This document shows positions 6,695 through 14,567 of a stretch of 16,829 nt of DNA, one piece after another. The stretch is from Novosphingobium sp. (lineage in GTDB: Bacteria > Pseudomonadota > Alphaproteobacteria > Sphingomonadales > Sphingomonadaceae): the NCBI GenBank assembly GCA_021299075.1, contig JAJTFU010000101.1, forward strand, positions 1 to 16,829. Reading direction: 5' to 3'. The notes beneath the pieces were generated by a model that did no database searches, was not told where the DNA came from, and was given only the letters and a program-made list of their open reading frames with translations. The position numbers were made by a program, and so were the translations under genes. Every line of letters begins with the position of its first letter. Within the stretch, counting starts at the first letter, position 1.

Positions 6695-7488
6695 CGCAGC
6701 GCCCCCGCCAGCGCCCACCATCCTTCTGGCATGGCCGCCTGCGCAGCATCGCGCTGGGCCGGGTCGTCATAGAGCGCAAAGCAGGTCGCGCCCGAACCCG
6801 ACATCCGCGCCAGAACTGGGCCAGTTGCCTCGATCGCGCCAAGAACCTCGCCGATCACCGGGCAGAGCTCCAGCGCTGGGGCCTCCAAATCGTTGCGGCC
6901 GGCCAGCATGATCGTCCGCAGATCGCCCTCTGGCAGCGGTCCGCGATCGATCCCGTCCCAGGCCTTGAACACCGGCCCGGTGCTGAGCGGAACGCGTGGG
7001 TTGACCAGCAGGCATGCCATGCCGGCCAGGTCATTCGCCACTTCGGTCAGTTCGGTCCCTGTCCCGCGCCCGATGCAGGCACGCGAGAGGACGCAGGCGG
7101 GGACATCGGCGCCCAGCCTGGCGGCGCGCGCCTGCCAGTCATCGGGCAAGCCCTGGCTGCGCTCGACCAGCCGAAACAGCGCCCCGGCATCGGCCGAACC
7201 GCCGCCCAGCCCTGCCGCCACGGGCAGGTTCTTCTCCAGCGTTACTGCCCACCCCTGGGCACGCGGCAGGGCCGAGAGCGCCTGCATCACAATATTGTCG
7301 AAGGGATTATCGAGCGTGCCGGCGAATTCGCCCAGCACCCGCAGGCTGTCACGCTCGCCGGGCGAAACGCTCAGCCGGTCACCCGCATCGACGAAGGCGA
7401 ACAGCGTCTCCAGCTCATGATAGCCATCCTCACGCCGCCGCCGAACGCGCAGCGCGAGGGTGATCTTGGCAAAGGCGGATTCGATCAC
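6691..7488 (-). CDS. ispE: 4-(cytidine 5'-diphospho)-2-C-methyl-D-erythritol kinase
   Basis: IspE phosphorylates CDP-methylerythritol with ATP in the MEP isoprenoid pathway. It is a GHMP kinase. The 265-residue product has the N-terminal AFAKITLAL with catalytic K8, the RRREDGYHELETLF block (17-30), the nucleotide-binding loop PVAAGLGGGSADAGA (89-103), GADVPACV with the catalytic D128, and the third GHMP motif ARMSGSGATCFALY near 236-249. The start is GTG 7488, 12 bp downstream of the ETF-QO stop. No strong ribosome-binding site is seen, so translation may be coupled to the upstream gene. The stop overlaps the start of the broken N-formylglutamate amidohydrolase gene. Length is slightly below E. 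coli IspE (283), but all motifs are present, so it is probably functional. Confidence 0.94.
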   Translation of the reverse strand: MIESAFAKITLALRVRRRREDGYHELETLFAFVDAGDRLSVSPGERDSLRVLGEFAGTLDNPFDNIVMQALSALPRAQGWAVTLEKNLPVAAGLGGGSADAGALFRLVERSQGLPDDWQARAARLGADVPACVLSRACIGRGTGTELTEVANDLAGMACLLVNPRVPLSTGPVFKAWDGIDRGPLPEGDLRTIMLAGRNDLEAPALELCPVIGEVLGAIEATGPVLARMSGSGATCFALYDDPAQRDAAQAAMPEGWWALAGALR

Positions 7489-7500
7489 CGGGCAGGCAGA

Positions 7501-9147
7501 TCACATATTCGGATAGTTTGGCCCGCCGCCACCTTCGGGCGTGACCCAGTTGATGTTCTGGGTCTTGTCCTTGATGTCGCAGGTCTTGCAGTGGACGCAG
7601 TTCTGGGCGTTGATCTGCAGGCGCGGATTGCCCTCCTCGACCCCCAGGAACTCATAGACGCCGGCCGGGCAGTACCGCGCCTCAGGCCCGGCATAGAGCT
7701 TGAGGTTGATTTCCACCGGCACGGCCGGATCCTTCAGCTGCAGGTGGCAGGGCTGGTCTTCCTCGTGGTTGGTGAAGGACAGCGCCACGCTGGACAAGCG
7801 ATCGAAGCTGATCACGCCATCGGGCTTGGGATAGGCGATCGGCTTGTACAGATCGGCACGCTGGGTGCCCTCGCAATCGCGGTGGTGGCCCATGACCGGC
7901 AGGATCGGCAGCTTGAGGTAGCGCAGCCACATGTCGATCCCGGCAAAGACCGTGCCGATATCACCGCCGAACTTGGCGACCATCGGTTCGGCGTTCTGGA
8001 CCAGCTTCAGCTCCTTGGCGATCCAGCTTTCCCGCACGGCGGCATCGTATTCGACCATCGAATCGTGCGCCCGGCCCGAGGCGATCGCCGCAGCGGCGGC
8101 TTCGGCGGCGAGCATCCCGCTCTTCATCGCGGTATGGCTGCCCTTGATCCGGGGCACGTTGACGAAGCCGGCCGAGCAACCGATCAGCGCGCCGCCCGGG
8201 AAATCGAGCTTGGGCACCGATTGCCAGCCGCCCTCGTTGATCGCGCGGGCGCCATAGGAAACGCGGCGGCCACCTTCCAGGATCGCGCGGATTTCCGGAT
8301 GCTGCTTCCAGCGCTGGAATTCCTCGAACGGGTAGACGTAGGGGTTCTTGTAATCGAGCGCGGTCACGAAGCCGAGCGCCACCTGGTTATTGGCCTGGTG
8401 GTAAAGGAACCCGCCGCCCCAGCTGTCGCTTTCAGTCAGCGGCCAGCCCTGGGTGTGGAGCACACGGCCCGGCACGTGCTTGGCCGGATCGATGTCCCAC
8501 AGTTCCTTGATGCCCAGGCCGTAAACCTGCGGCTCGCAATTGGCTTCCAGATCGAATTGGGCCTTTAGCGTCTTGGTCAGGTGGCCACGCGCGCCTTCGG
8601 CGAAGAAGGTGTATTTGGCGTGGAGTTCCATGCCGGGCTGGTATTCACCCTTGTGGCTACCATCCTTGGCCACGCCCATGTCCTGGGTGGCGACGCCCTT
8701 AACCGAGCCATCCTCGTTGTAAAGCACTTCCGAGGCCGGAAAGCCGGGGAAGATTTCCACGCCCAGTTCTTCCGCCTTGCCGGCCAGCCAGCGGCACAGG
8801 TTGCCGAGCGACCCGGTGTAGTTGCCATTGTTCGACATGAACGGAGGCATTGGCCAGTGCGGCACGTCGAACTTGCCAGTGGGGGAAAGCACCCAGTGCC
8901 AGTTGTCGGTCACCGGCGTTTCGGCCATCGGGCAACCGTCTTCGCGCCAGTTGGGAAGCAGTTCGTCCAGCGCCTTGGGATCGACCACCGCGCCCGACAG
9001 GATGTGCGCGCCGACTTCCGAACCCTTTTCCAGGATGCAGACCGAAAGCTCTGCATTTACCTGTTTCAGCCGGATCGCCGCAGCAAGGCCGGCCGGGCCG
9101 CCGCCGACGATAACGACGTCATAGGGCATGGATTCGCGTTCGCTCAT
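7501..9147 (-). CDS. Electron transfer flavoprotein-ubiquinone oxidoreductase
   Basis: ETF-QO is an inner-membrane-associated FAD/[4Fe-4S] enzyme that passes electrons from acyl-CoA dehydrogenases, through ETF, to ubiquinone. The 548-residue protein has the FAD-binding fold VVIVGGGPAG at 11-20, SGAVVDPKALDELLP, ALGFVTALDYKNPY, the second FAD segment GGALIGCSAGFVNVP, and a C-terminal ferredoxin-like domain. Its four cluster cysteines are C493 (YCPAGVYEF), C517, C520 and C523 (NCVHCKTCDIKD). The start is ATG 9147, with AGGTGG just upstream. The frame stays open to 9888 on the far side, but that stretch is antisense to a real plus-strand gene and is not family-like. It is the first gene of the long minus-strand run and is divergently oriented to the UDG-like gene across a gap of about 70 bp. 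A TTGACC lies there on the minus strand, but I see no matching -10. Confidence 0.95.
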   Translation of the reverse strand: MSERESMPYDVVIVGGGPAGLAAAIRLKQVNAELSVCILEKGSEVGAHILSGAVVDPKALDELLPNWREDGCPMAETPVTDNWHWVLSPTGKFDVPHWPMPPFMSNNGNYTGSLGNLCRWLAGKAEELGVEIFPGFPASEVLYNEDGSVKGVATQDMGVAKDGSHKGEYQPGMELHAKYTFFAEGARGHLTKTLKAQFDLEANCEPQVYGLGIKELWDIDPAKHVPGRVLHTQGWPLTESDSWGGGFLYHQANNQVALGFVTALDYKNPYVYPFEEFQRWKQHPEIRAILEGGRRVSYGARAINEGGWQSVPKLDFPGGALIGCSAGFVNVPRIKGSHTAMKSGMLAAEAAAAAIASGRAHDSMVEYDAAVRESWIAKELKLVQNAEPMVAKFGGDIGTVFAGIDMWLRYLKLPILPVMGHHRDCEGTQRADLYKPIAYPKPDGVISFDRLSSVALSFTNHEEDQPCHLQLKDPAVPVEINLKLYAGPEARYCPAGVYEFLGVEEGNPRLQINAQNCVHCKTCDIKDKTQNINWVTPEGGGGPNYPNM

Positions 9148-9219
9148 GGTCCACCTGTTCGTGCTTAATCGTGCGGTTGAGCCTTGAAAGCTGGCTTGCG
9201 GCAGGTCAAGACCGCAAAT

Positions 9220-9987
9220 GTGAACACCCCCGCACAAACTGACCCGCGAACCGATCCCGCCGCCGCATTGGCGGCCGTGCTTGACTGGTGGCGCGAAGCG
9301 GGCGTCGATCACGCCTTTTCTGACGATCCGCGCACCTGGCTGGCCGAGCCGGCCGCGCCAGAGCCTGAGCCGGAGCGCAGCTACACTCCGCCACTGATGC
9401 CGGCCAAGCCCGCTCCAGGCCCGCTCGCCGCAGCGCCGCTGGCCGGGCTCGATGCCCTTCCCGCCACGCTGGCGGAGTTCCAGGCCTGGTGGCTGGCCGA
9501 ACCATCGCTTGATGACGGACAATTGGCTGGCCGCGTGCCACCGCGCGGGGCCGAGGGCGCCGCGCTGATGGTGCTGGTCGACCACCCGGAGGTCGAGGAC
9601 CGCGATGTCCTGCTCTCCAGCCCGCAGGGGCGGCTGCTTCAGGCGATGTTCGCCGCCATGGGGATCGGGTCGGAACAGGCCTATATTGCTGCCTGCCTGC
9701 CGCGCCATATGCCGCTGCCGGACTGGGCGGCGCTCGATGCCGCTGGCCTTGGCCAGGTGGTGCGCCACCACATCGTTTTGGCCCGTCCGCAGCGCCTGCT
9801 GGTGTTCGGACGGCACATCTCGCCGCTGCTTGGCCACGATCCAGCGAAAAGCGCTGAACCTTTGCGGATTTTTAACCATGAGGGCCAAAGCATTCCGCTG
9901 TTGATAGCGCCGGGCCTGGCCAATCTGGCTGGCCGGCCGCGGAGCAAGGCCGGGTTGTGGCAGGCCTGGCTGGACTGGACGGGATAG
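9220..9987 (+). CDS. Uracil-DNA glycosylase-like superfamily protein, divergent
   Basis: A 255-residue cytosolic protein that resembles the group annotated in sphingomonads as uracil-DNA glycosylase family. Visible signs are an acidic/Pro-rich N-terminal third (PEPEPERSYTPP), a FQAWWLAEPSLDD segment, VLVDHPEVEDRDVLLSSPQG, LLQAMFAAMGI, YIAACLPRHMPLPDW, and PQRLLVFGRHISPLLG. The typical family 4/5 glycosylase motif GEAPG and the N-terminal iron-sulfur cysteines are not seen, so enzymatic activity is unproven. The start is uncertain: GTG 9220 gives a typical N-terminus (VNTPAQTDP) with AGGT 13 nt upstream; a TTG at 9184 is also in frame. It is the first gene of the plus-strand run and ends 8 bp before the transglycosylase gene. 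The superfamily placement is from overall pattern and is moderately certain. Confidence 0.72.
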   Translation: MNTPAQTDPRTDPAAALAAVLDWWREAGVDHAFSDDPRTWLAEPAAPEPEPERSYTPPLMPAKPAPGPLAAAPLAGLDALPATLAEFQAWWLAEPSLDDGQLAGRVPPRGAEGAALMVLVDHPEVEDRDVLLSSPQGRLLQAMFAAMGIGSEQAYIAACLPRHMPLPDWAALDAAGLGQVVRHHIVLARPQRLLVFGRHISPLLGHDPAKSAEPLRIFNHEGQSIPLLIAPGLANLAGRPRSKAGLWQAWLDWTG

Positions 9988-9995
9988 AGACTGGC

Positions 9996-11780
9996 GTGAA
10001 GCGCTTTACTGCAAAGACATTTCTGACGCTGGGCCTGGCGAGCAGCCTGGCCGGCTTTTCCGTGCCCGCGCAGGCGAACAGTGCAGCGGTCGATTACTTC
10101 CGCGGCCGCGCGGACCGTAGCAATGTTCCCTCCCTGCTGACCCAGGATGACCGCACCTATTACCGTGACCTGTTTGGCGCGATCGAGCGGAGCGATTGGG
10201 CCAAGGTCCAGGAAATGTTCGCCAAGCGCCAGGACGGACCGCTGCACCAGGTAGCGCTGGCCGAATACTACCTTGCGCCCACCTCGCCCAAGATCGAGCT
10301 CGATGCGCTGAATGCCTGGCTGGCCAAGGGCACTGACCTGCCCCAGGCCGAGCAGATCGCCATGCTGGCGCAGAAGCGCGGCGCAACCGCGCTGCCGCCG
10401 CTGCCCCAGGCCGGATCGCTGGTCAGCCAGCCAAACCGCGCCAAGCGCATCCGCCCGCGTGAAACCAACGACGGGACCATGCCCGCTGCCGTCGCTGCCG
10501 CGATCAATTCCAGCATCAAGGAAGATAATCCCGCCGGGGCCAAGGCCCTGCTCGACGGGATCGACACCCAGCTCTCGGCAGCCGCCCGGGCCGAATGGCG
10601 CGCCAAGATCGCCTGGTCATTCTATATCGAGAATGATGACGCCTCGGCCTATGCCCTGGCCCAGACCGTGCAGGACGGTGCCGGGCCGTGGGTCGCCGAA
10701 GGCTGGTGGACCGCCGGCCTTGCCGCCTGGCGGATCGGCGATTGCATGGGTGCGGGCGATGCCTTTGCCCGCACCGCCGGTGCCTCGCAGAACAGCGAGC
10801 TGACCGCCGCCGCGCTCTATTGGCAGAGCCGCGCTGCCGTGCGCTGCCGCCAGCCGGAGAAGGCATCGGCCTCGCTCAAGGCCGCCGCGCGGATGGACGA
10901 GACGCTCTATGGCATGCTCGCCGCCGAGCAACTGGGGCTCGCCCTGCCGCAGACTCACACCGCGCCGGACTTTACCCAGAACGACTGGCAGAAGCTGCGC
11001 GACGAAACCAATATCCGCACCGCCGTCGGTCTGGCCGAGATCGGCCGTGACGGGCTAGCCGACGAAGTCCTGCGCCACCAGGCGCGGCTCGGTCCCGCAA
11101 ACGAGTATCAGCCGCTGACCCGGCTGGCGCGCGACCTGGGTCTGCCCTCGACCCAGCTCTGGATGGCTTACAACGCTCCGGTCGGTGGCCGCGCCGAGCC
11201 GGCCGCCCGCTTCCCGACGCCAAAGTGGACCCCGGCCAACAACTGGCAGGTCGATCCGGCGCTGGTCTATGCCCATGCCCTGCAGGAATCGGTCTTCCGC
11301 ACCAAGGCCGTCAGCCCGGCCGGCGCACGCGGTCTGATGCAGATCATGCCGGCCGCCGCGCGTGACCATGCCGGCGCGTTGGGCGTGTCCGGCAATGCCA
11401 CCGATCTCCACAAGCCCGAGGTCAACCTGGCCTTCGGTCAGCGCCACTTGCAGATGCTGCGCGATGCGCAGGGTACGCAAGGCCTGCTGCCCAAGGTCAT
11501 GGCGGCCTATAACGCCGGCCTCACGCCGATCGCGCGCTGGCAGTACGAGATCAAGGATCAGGGCGATCCGCTGCTGTGGATCGAGAGCGTTCCTTACTGG
11601 GAGACGCGCGGCTATGTGAACATCGTGATGCGCAATTACTGGATGTACGAACGCCAGGCCGGCGGCCCTTCGGACAGCCGGATTGCGCTCGCTCAAGGTC
11701 TTTGGCCGACCTTCCCCGGCATTTCCGGCGCGAGTGCGGTGCGAATTTCTGCCAACGGAGTGATCCAGCGTGGCCGTTGA
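9996..11780 (+). CDS. slt: Soluble lytic murein transglycosylase (Slt type)
   Basis: A 594-residue exported enzyme that cleaves the MurNAc-GlcNAc bond of peptidoglycan with formation of an anhydro end. The N-terminus is a signal peptide (KRFTAKTFLTLGLASSLAG, cleavage after AQA at 27), so it acts in the periplasm. Residues about 30-400 form the alpha-helical superhelical U-domain, with repeated Ala-rich helices such as AEGWWTAGLAAWRIGD. The catalytic SLT domain covers about 418-560: HALQES with the catalytic E431, GARGLMQIMPAAA (443-455), NLAFGQRHLQ, AAYNAG (503-508) and YVNIVMRNYW. The start is GTG 9996, because the signal peptide begins there; an ATG at 9957 is in frame but inside the upstream gene. 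It overlaps moaB by 11 nt, so the two are probably co-transcribed. All expected domains are present. Confidence 0.93.
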   Translation: MKRFTAKTFLTLGLASSLAGFSVPAQANSAAVDYFRGRADRSNVPSLLTQDDRTYYRDLFGAIERSDWAKVQEMFAKRQDGPLHQVALAEYYLAPTSPKIELDALNAWLAKGTDLPQAEQIAMLAQKRGATALPPLPQAGSLVSQPNRAKRIRPRETNDGTMPAAVAAAINSSIKEDNPAGAKALLDGIDTQLSAAARAEWRAKIAWSFYIENDDASAYALAQTVQDGAGPWVAEGWWTAGLAAWRIGDCMGAGDAFARTAGASQNSELTAAALYWQSRAAVRCRQPEKASASLKAAARMDETLYGMLAAEQLGLALPQTHTAPDFTQNDWQKLRDETNIRTAVGLAEIGRDGLADEVLRHQARLGPANEYQPLTRLARDLGLPSTQLWMAYNAPVGGRAEPAARFPTPKWTPANNWQVDPALVYAHALQESVFRTKAVSPAGARGLMQIMPAAARDHAGALGVSGNATDLHKPEVNLAFGQRHLQMLRDAQGTQGLLPKVMAAYNAGLTPIARWQYEIKDQGDPLLWIESVPYWETRGYVNIVMRNYWMYERQAGGPSDSRIALAQGLWPTFPGISGASAVRISANGVIQRGR

Positions 11781-12297
11781 TCCCAGCCGGACCTTCAAAC
11801 CGATCAACATCGCGGTCTTGACCGTATCCGATACCCGCACTGCGGCCGATGACACCTCGGGCGATATTCTGGCCGAGCGGGTCAAAGCCTCGGGCCACAA
11901 GCTTGCCGCCCGGGCAATCGTGCGCGATGATCCCAGCCTGATCGTCAGCAAGCTGAACGACTGGATCGACGATCCCAACATCGATGCCGTCGTCTCGACT
12001 GGCGGCACGGGCCTCACGGGACGCGACGTGACGCCCGAAGCGCTCGACCGGATCAAGACGCGCGACATCCCCGGCTTTGGCGAGCTGTTCCGCTGGATCA
12101 GCTTTCAGACCATCGGCACCAGCACGATCCAGAGCCGCGCCTGCGCCGTTGTGGCGCGCGGCACCTATATCTTTGCTCTGCCCGGATCGAACGGCGCAGT
12201 GAAGGACGGCTGGGACGGAATCCTTGCCGAACAGCTCGACAGCCGCAACCGGCCTTGCAACTTTGTGGAACTGATGCCGAGGCTCAAGGAAGTCTGA
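11770..12297 (+). CDS. moaB: Molybdenum cofactor biosynthesis protein B
   Basis: MoaB/MogA-family protein of 175 residues, which binds and adenylylates molybdopterin on the way to the molybdenum cofactor in the cytosol. Motifs are AVLTVSDTRT with DDTSG (15-31), the pterin-binding VVSTGGTGLTGRDVTPEAL (74-92), and ALPGSNGAVKDGWDGIL (136-152). The start is GTG 11770, inside the last 11 nt of the transglycosylase gene, with GGAG at 11757-11760 as ribosome-binding site. The following gene has its own promoter only 6 bp after the moaB stop. No other Moco genes are nearby, so the placement next to a cell-wall enzyme looks like shared transcription without shared function. Confidence 0.93.
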   Translation: MAVDPSRTFKPINIAVLTVSDTRTAADDTSGDILAERVKASGHKLAARAIVRDDPSLIVSKLNDWIDDPNIDAVVSTGGTGLTGRDVTPEALDRIKTRDIPGFGELFRWISFQTIGTSTIQSRACAVVARGTYIFALPGSNGAVKDGWDGILAEQLDSRNRPCNFVELMPRLKEV

Positions 12298-12302
12298 GCA
12301 TC

Positions 12303-12331
12303 TTGCCGATTTGTTCCGTATATGTTCTAAT
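12303..12331 (+). promoter_or_regulatory. Predicted sigma70 promoter for the radical SAM gene
   Basis: TTGCCG at 12303-12308 and TCTAAT at 12326-12331 are separated by 17 nt, a good spacing for a housekeeping promoter. The expected start of transcription, about 7 nt downstream, falls at or near ATG 12338, so the message may be leaderless. The LexA operator lies in the spacer and touches the -10. Confidence 0.6.
12313..12327 (+). promoter_or_regulatory. LexA operator (SOS box, alphaproteobacterial type)
   Basis: GTTC at 12313-12316, seven bases (cgtatat), then GTTC at 12324-12327: an exact match to the GTTC-N7-GTTC direct-repeat box recognised by alphaproteobacterial LexA. It sits between the -35 and -10 of the predicted promoter, so bound LexA should block RNA polymerase. 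The downstream radical SAM gene should therefore be induced by DNA damage. Confidence 0.8.
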
Positions 12332-12337
12332 ATGCGG

Positions 12338-13417
12338 ATGCCTAGTTCCTCTCCCATCCACGGCCGCGGCGCGCAATCGGCCCAAGTCCCGCAGCGCTTT
12401 GGCCTGGCCGCGCGCGAGGCGGACGGAGACTGGCTCGATGCGCGCGATGGGATCGATGGACCGGGACCGAAGCTCCGCACGACGGTAACCGAAGAACGGG
12501 CCAGGCGGATCATCAGCCGCAATACCTCGCCCGACATCCCGTTTGACCGCTCAATCAACGCCTATCGCGGCTGCGAGCATGGCTGTGTCTATTGCTATGC
12601 CCGGCCGACCCATGCCTTCCACGATCTTTCGCCGGGGCTCGATTTCGAGACGAAGCTGTTTGCCAAGCCTGATGCCGCCGCCCTGCTCCGTGCCGAACTG
12701 GGCAAGCGCGGCTACAGCCCTGCCCCGATCGCGATGGGGACCAATACCGATCCCTACCAGCCAATCGAGGCGACTTATCGGCTGACCCGGCAGGTGCTGG
12801 AAGTCTGTCTGGAGACACGTCATCCGGTGACGATCACGACCAAGAGCGCCCGGGTGGTGCGCGATCTGGACCTGCTGGTTGAACTCGCGAAGCTTAGCCT
12901 GACGGCAGTTTCAGTGTCGGTCACCAGCCTTGATCCCAAGCTCTCTGGCCTGCTCGAGCCGCGCGCATCTTCGCCCTCCAAGCGGCTCGATGCGCTTGAA
13001 AAATTGGCCGCCGCCGGAGTGCCGGCGCACGTTTCGGTCGCCCCGGTAGTTCCGGCGATCACCGATGAATTCATCGAGCGCATCCTGGAGGACGCCGCCG
13101 GGCGCGGGGTGAAGACCGCCAGTTGGATCATGCTGCGCCTGCCGCACGAGGTCGCGCCGCTGATGCGCGAATGGCTTGACGTTCACTACCCGGATCGTGC
13201 CGCCAAGGTGATGAGCATCGTTCAGGCAGTGCGCGGCGGGAAGGACTATGACAGCCGCTTTTTCGAGCGGATGAAGCCCAAGGGCGTCTGGGCCGACGTC
13301 TTCCGCACCCGCTTCCGCATCGCCTGCCAGCGCCTCGGCCTCAACCGCGAACCGCCGCAGCTAGATTGCAGCCAGTTTGTCGCGCCGCGCAGCGATGGGC
13401 AGCTGTCCTTGCTTTGA
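12338..13417 (+). CDS. PA0069-family radical SAM protein (SplB-like)
   Basis: A 359-residue radical SAM enzyme of the PA0069 group (COG1533, the same COG as spore photoproduct lyase). The cluster motif is C79-x3-C83-x2-C86 in YRGCEHGCVYCYARPTH. Other conserved blocks are NTSPDIPFDRSINAYRG, MGTNTDPYQPIE, TITTKSARVVRDLDLL, SVSVTSLD, and RLPHEVAPLMREWL in the C-terminal part. Function is not established; the group is often labelled DNA repair photolyase, and the SOS box fits a role in DNA damage. A TTG at 12311 is in frame but lies inside the LexA box. ATG 12332 overlaps the end of the predicted -10, and no ribosome-binding site precedes ATG 12338, which fits a leaderless mRNA. The natural-looking C-terminus (DGQLSLL) ends 22 nt after an in-frame ATG of the cytochrome frame. 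Confidence 0.9.
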   Translation: MPSSSPIHGRGAQSAQVPQRFGLAAREADGDWLDARDGIDGPGPKLRTTVTEERARRIISRNTSPDIPFDRSINAYRGCEHGCVYCYARPTHAFHDLSPGLDFETKLFAKPDAAALLRAELGKRGYSPAPIAMGTNTDPYQPIEATYRLTRQVLEVCLETRHPVTITTKSARVVRDLDLLVELAKLSLTAVSVSVTSLDPKLSGLLEPRASSPSKRLDALEKLAAAGVPAHVSVAPVVPAITDEFIERILEDAAGRGVKTASWIMLRLPHEVAPLMREWLDVHYPDRAAKVMSIVQAVRGGKDYDSRFFERMKPKGVWADVFRTRFRIACQRLGLNREPPQLDCSQFVAPRSDGQLSLL

Positions 13418-14168
13418 ACCTCCATGCTGCCTTGCGGCTGACCCAGTCAAGCACGGTGAGCGACTGGCAGTGGTGCTCGGCTGCAAGGGTTGCCACGGCA
13501 AGGACCTGACTGGCCAGGACTGGAGCGCGCCCGATTTCGTTGACATGACGACGGCCAATCTGACCGTTTCGGCACAGAAATACTCGATCGAAGAATTGAA
13601 GACGATGATCGCCCAGGGCCAACGCCCCGGCGGGCGCGAGTTGTGGGACATGCCATCGTTCCTGTTCACCCGCCTGCCCGACGGCGACCTGGATGCGGTT
13701 GCCCGCTACCTCAAGACGCTGAAGCCGGTCGGCACAGCGACGCCCGATCCGGTGTTCTATCCCGCTGCCCGCGCTGAGATGGCGAAAGGCATCTATCACT
13801 CCTCCGCCGTTGAGGCGAAGCAGCAGTTCGCCAATCGCGGGCCGGACGCCGGGCCGGAATTCGAACGCGGCCGGCAGATCGTTCGGGCGAGCTGCGCCGA
13901 ATGCCACCGGATCGAGCTGGACGGCAAGCCCGCCTACCCGGGCGAGCCGCCCAATCCGAACCTGCGGATCGTGGCTTCCTACAGCGAGCCGGATTTCCTG
14001 AACTTCATGATCACCGGCAAGGCCGCCGGCAACCGCGAACTCCCCATGATGAGCGGCGTTGCCCGCCGCCGCTTTGCGCTAATGACCGATGCGGAGCGAG
14101 CGGCAGTCTATGCCTACCTCAAACGCGTGGGCGAGCTGAGTAATCGATCAGCCGGAGCTAACCCCTAA
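13395..14168 (+). CDS. Di-heme cytochrome c with a damaged N-terminus
   Basis: The frame encodes two c-type heme sites: CKGCH (C30, C33, H34) and CAECH (C167, C170, H171). Possible methionine axial ligands lie in ELWDMPSF and ELPMMSG. Such proteins carry electrons in the periplasm and need a Sec signal peptide. Here only CCLAAD remains before the mature-like DPVKHGERLAVVLG. The only in-frame starts (ATG 13395, TTG 13377) lie inside the radical SAM gene and give MGSCPCFEPP, which is not a signal peptide. An ATG at 13424 in another frame begins MLPC and stops after five codons. A deletion between 13424 and about 13436 that removed most of the signal peptide and shifted the frame would explain this. 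As it stands the protein would not be exported or hemylated. The gene ends in a convergent 11-bp overlap with the DUF1330 gene. The redox partner is unknown. Confidence 0.75.
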   Translation: MGSCPCFEPPCCLAADPVKHGERLAVVLGCKGCHGKDLTGQDWSAPDFVDMTTANLTVSAQKYSIEELKTMIAQGQRPGGRELWDMPSFLFTRLPDGDLDAVARYLKTLKPVGTATPDPVFYPAARAEMAKGIYHSSAVEAKQQFANRGPDAGPEFERGRQIVRASCAECHRIELDGKPAYPGEPPNPNLRIVASYSEPDFLNFMITGKAAGNRELPMMSGVARRRFALMTDAERAAVYAYLKRVGELSNRSAGANP

Positions 14169-14565
14169 ACCGGATCAACCGGCTGTCCGCCACGGCCGCA
14201 GTTCGATGCGGCAGGGCGTCGCGGACATATTCCTCGTTCTTGACCATCGCCATGAAGACGCCGGAATTGGGATAGCCCATGACAAAGGCCTTGTCCCATT
14301 CGTCCGCCGGTCCCGTAACAGCGCATTCCAGCGGTGCTTCCCAGACCATCGCCGCGCCATCATCCGCGACCAGCTCCTGAAAGCGTTTCTCGTAGAGGTT
14401 AGAGGCCTCGCGGCCGGTCAGGCCCTTGCCGTGCATGGGGTGGTCTTCCGGGTACTCCGCCAGATCGCGGAACTTGATCAGGTTGAGCATGTGGATCGGC
14501 CGGTCGCGCGGCAGGTCCTTGAATGCCTGCCAGTTCTCCCGGCTCGGATCCACATAGCCCGTCAT
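14158..14565 (-). CDS. DUF1330 family protein
   Basis: A 135-residue protein of the DUF1330 group, small ferredoxin-like alpha/beta proteins of unknown function. The pattern is typical: IHMLNLIKFRD (24-34), GREASNLYEKRF (51-62), GPADEWDKAFVMGYPN (85-100), and the ending HRTAAVADSRLIRF. The start is ATG 14565, 2 nt after the TGA that would end an intact acyl-CoA synthetase frame, so the pair once formed a tight operon. In the present sequence the upstream synthetase frame is shifted and runs without a stop into this gene, which may also yield a fusion product. The 3' end overlaps that of the cytochrome gene on the other strand by 11 bp. Confidence 0.82.
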   Translation of the reverse strand: MTGYVDPSRENWQAFKDLPRDRPIHMLNLIKFRDLAEYPEDHPMHGKGLTGREASNLYEKRFQELVADDGAAMVWEAPLECAVTGPADEWDKAFVMGYPNSGVFMAMVKNEEYVRDALPHRTAAVADSRLIRFRG

Positions 14566-14567
14566 GG

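Noticed and set aside
9148..9219. Promoter for ETF-QO or the UDG-like gene
   Set aside because: A TTGACC is present on the minus strand, but no acceptable -10 stands 16-18 nt away, so I do not call a site.
9148..9888. Upstream extension of the ETF-QO frame by about 247 residues
   Set aside because: It is antisense to the UDG-like gene. The FAD-binding motif should lie within the first 20 residues, as it does from ATG 9147.
13341..13907. Minus-strand frame of 188 codons across the cytochrome gene
   Set aside because: It is the antisense shadow of the radical SAM end and the cytochrome. The plus strand carries the heme motifs.
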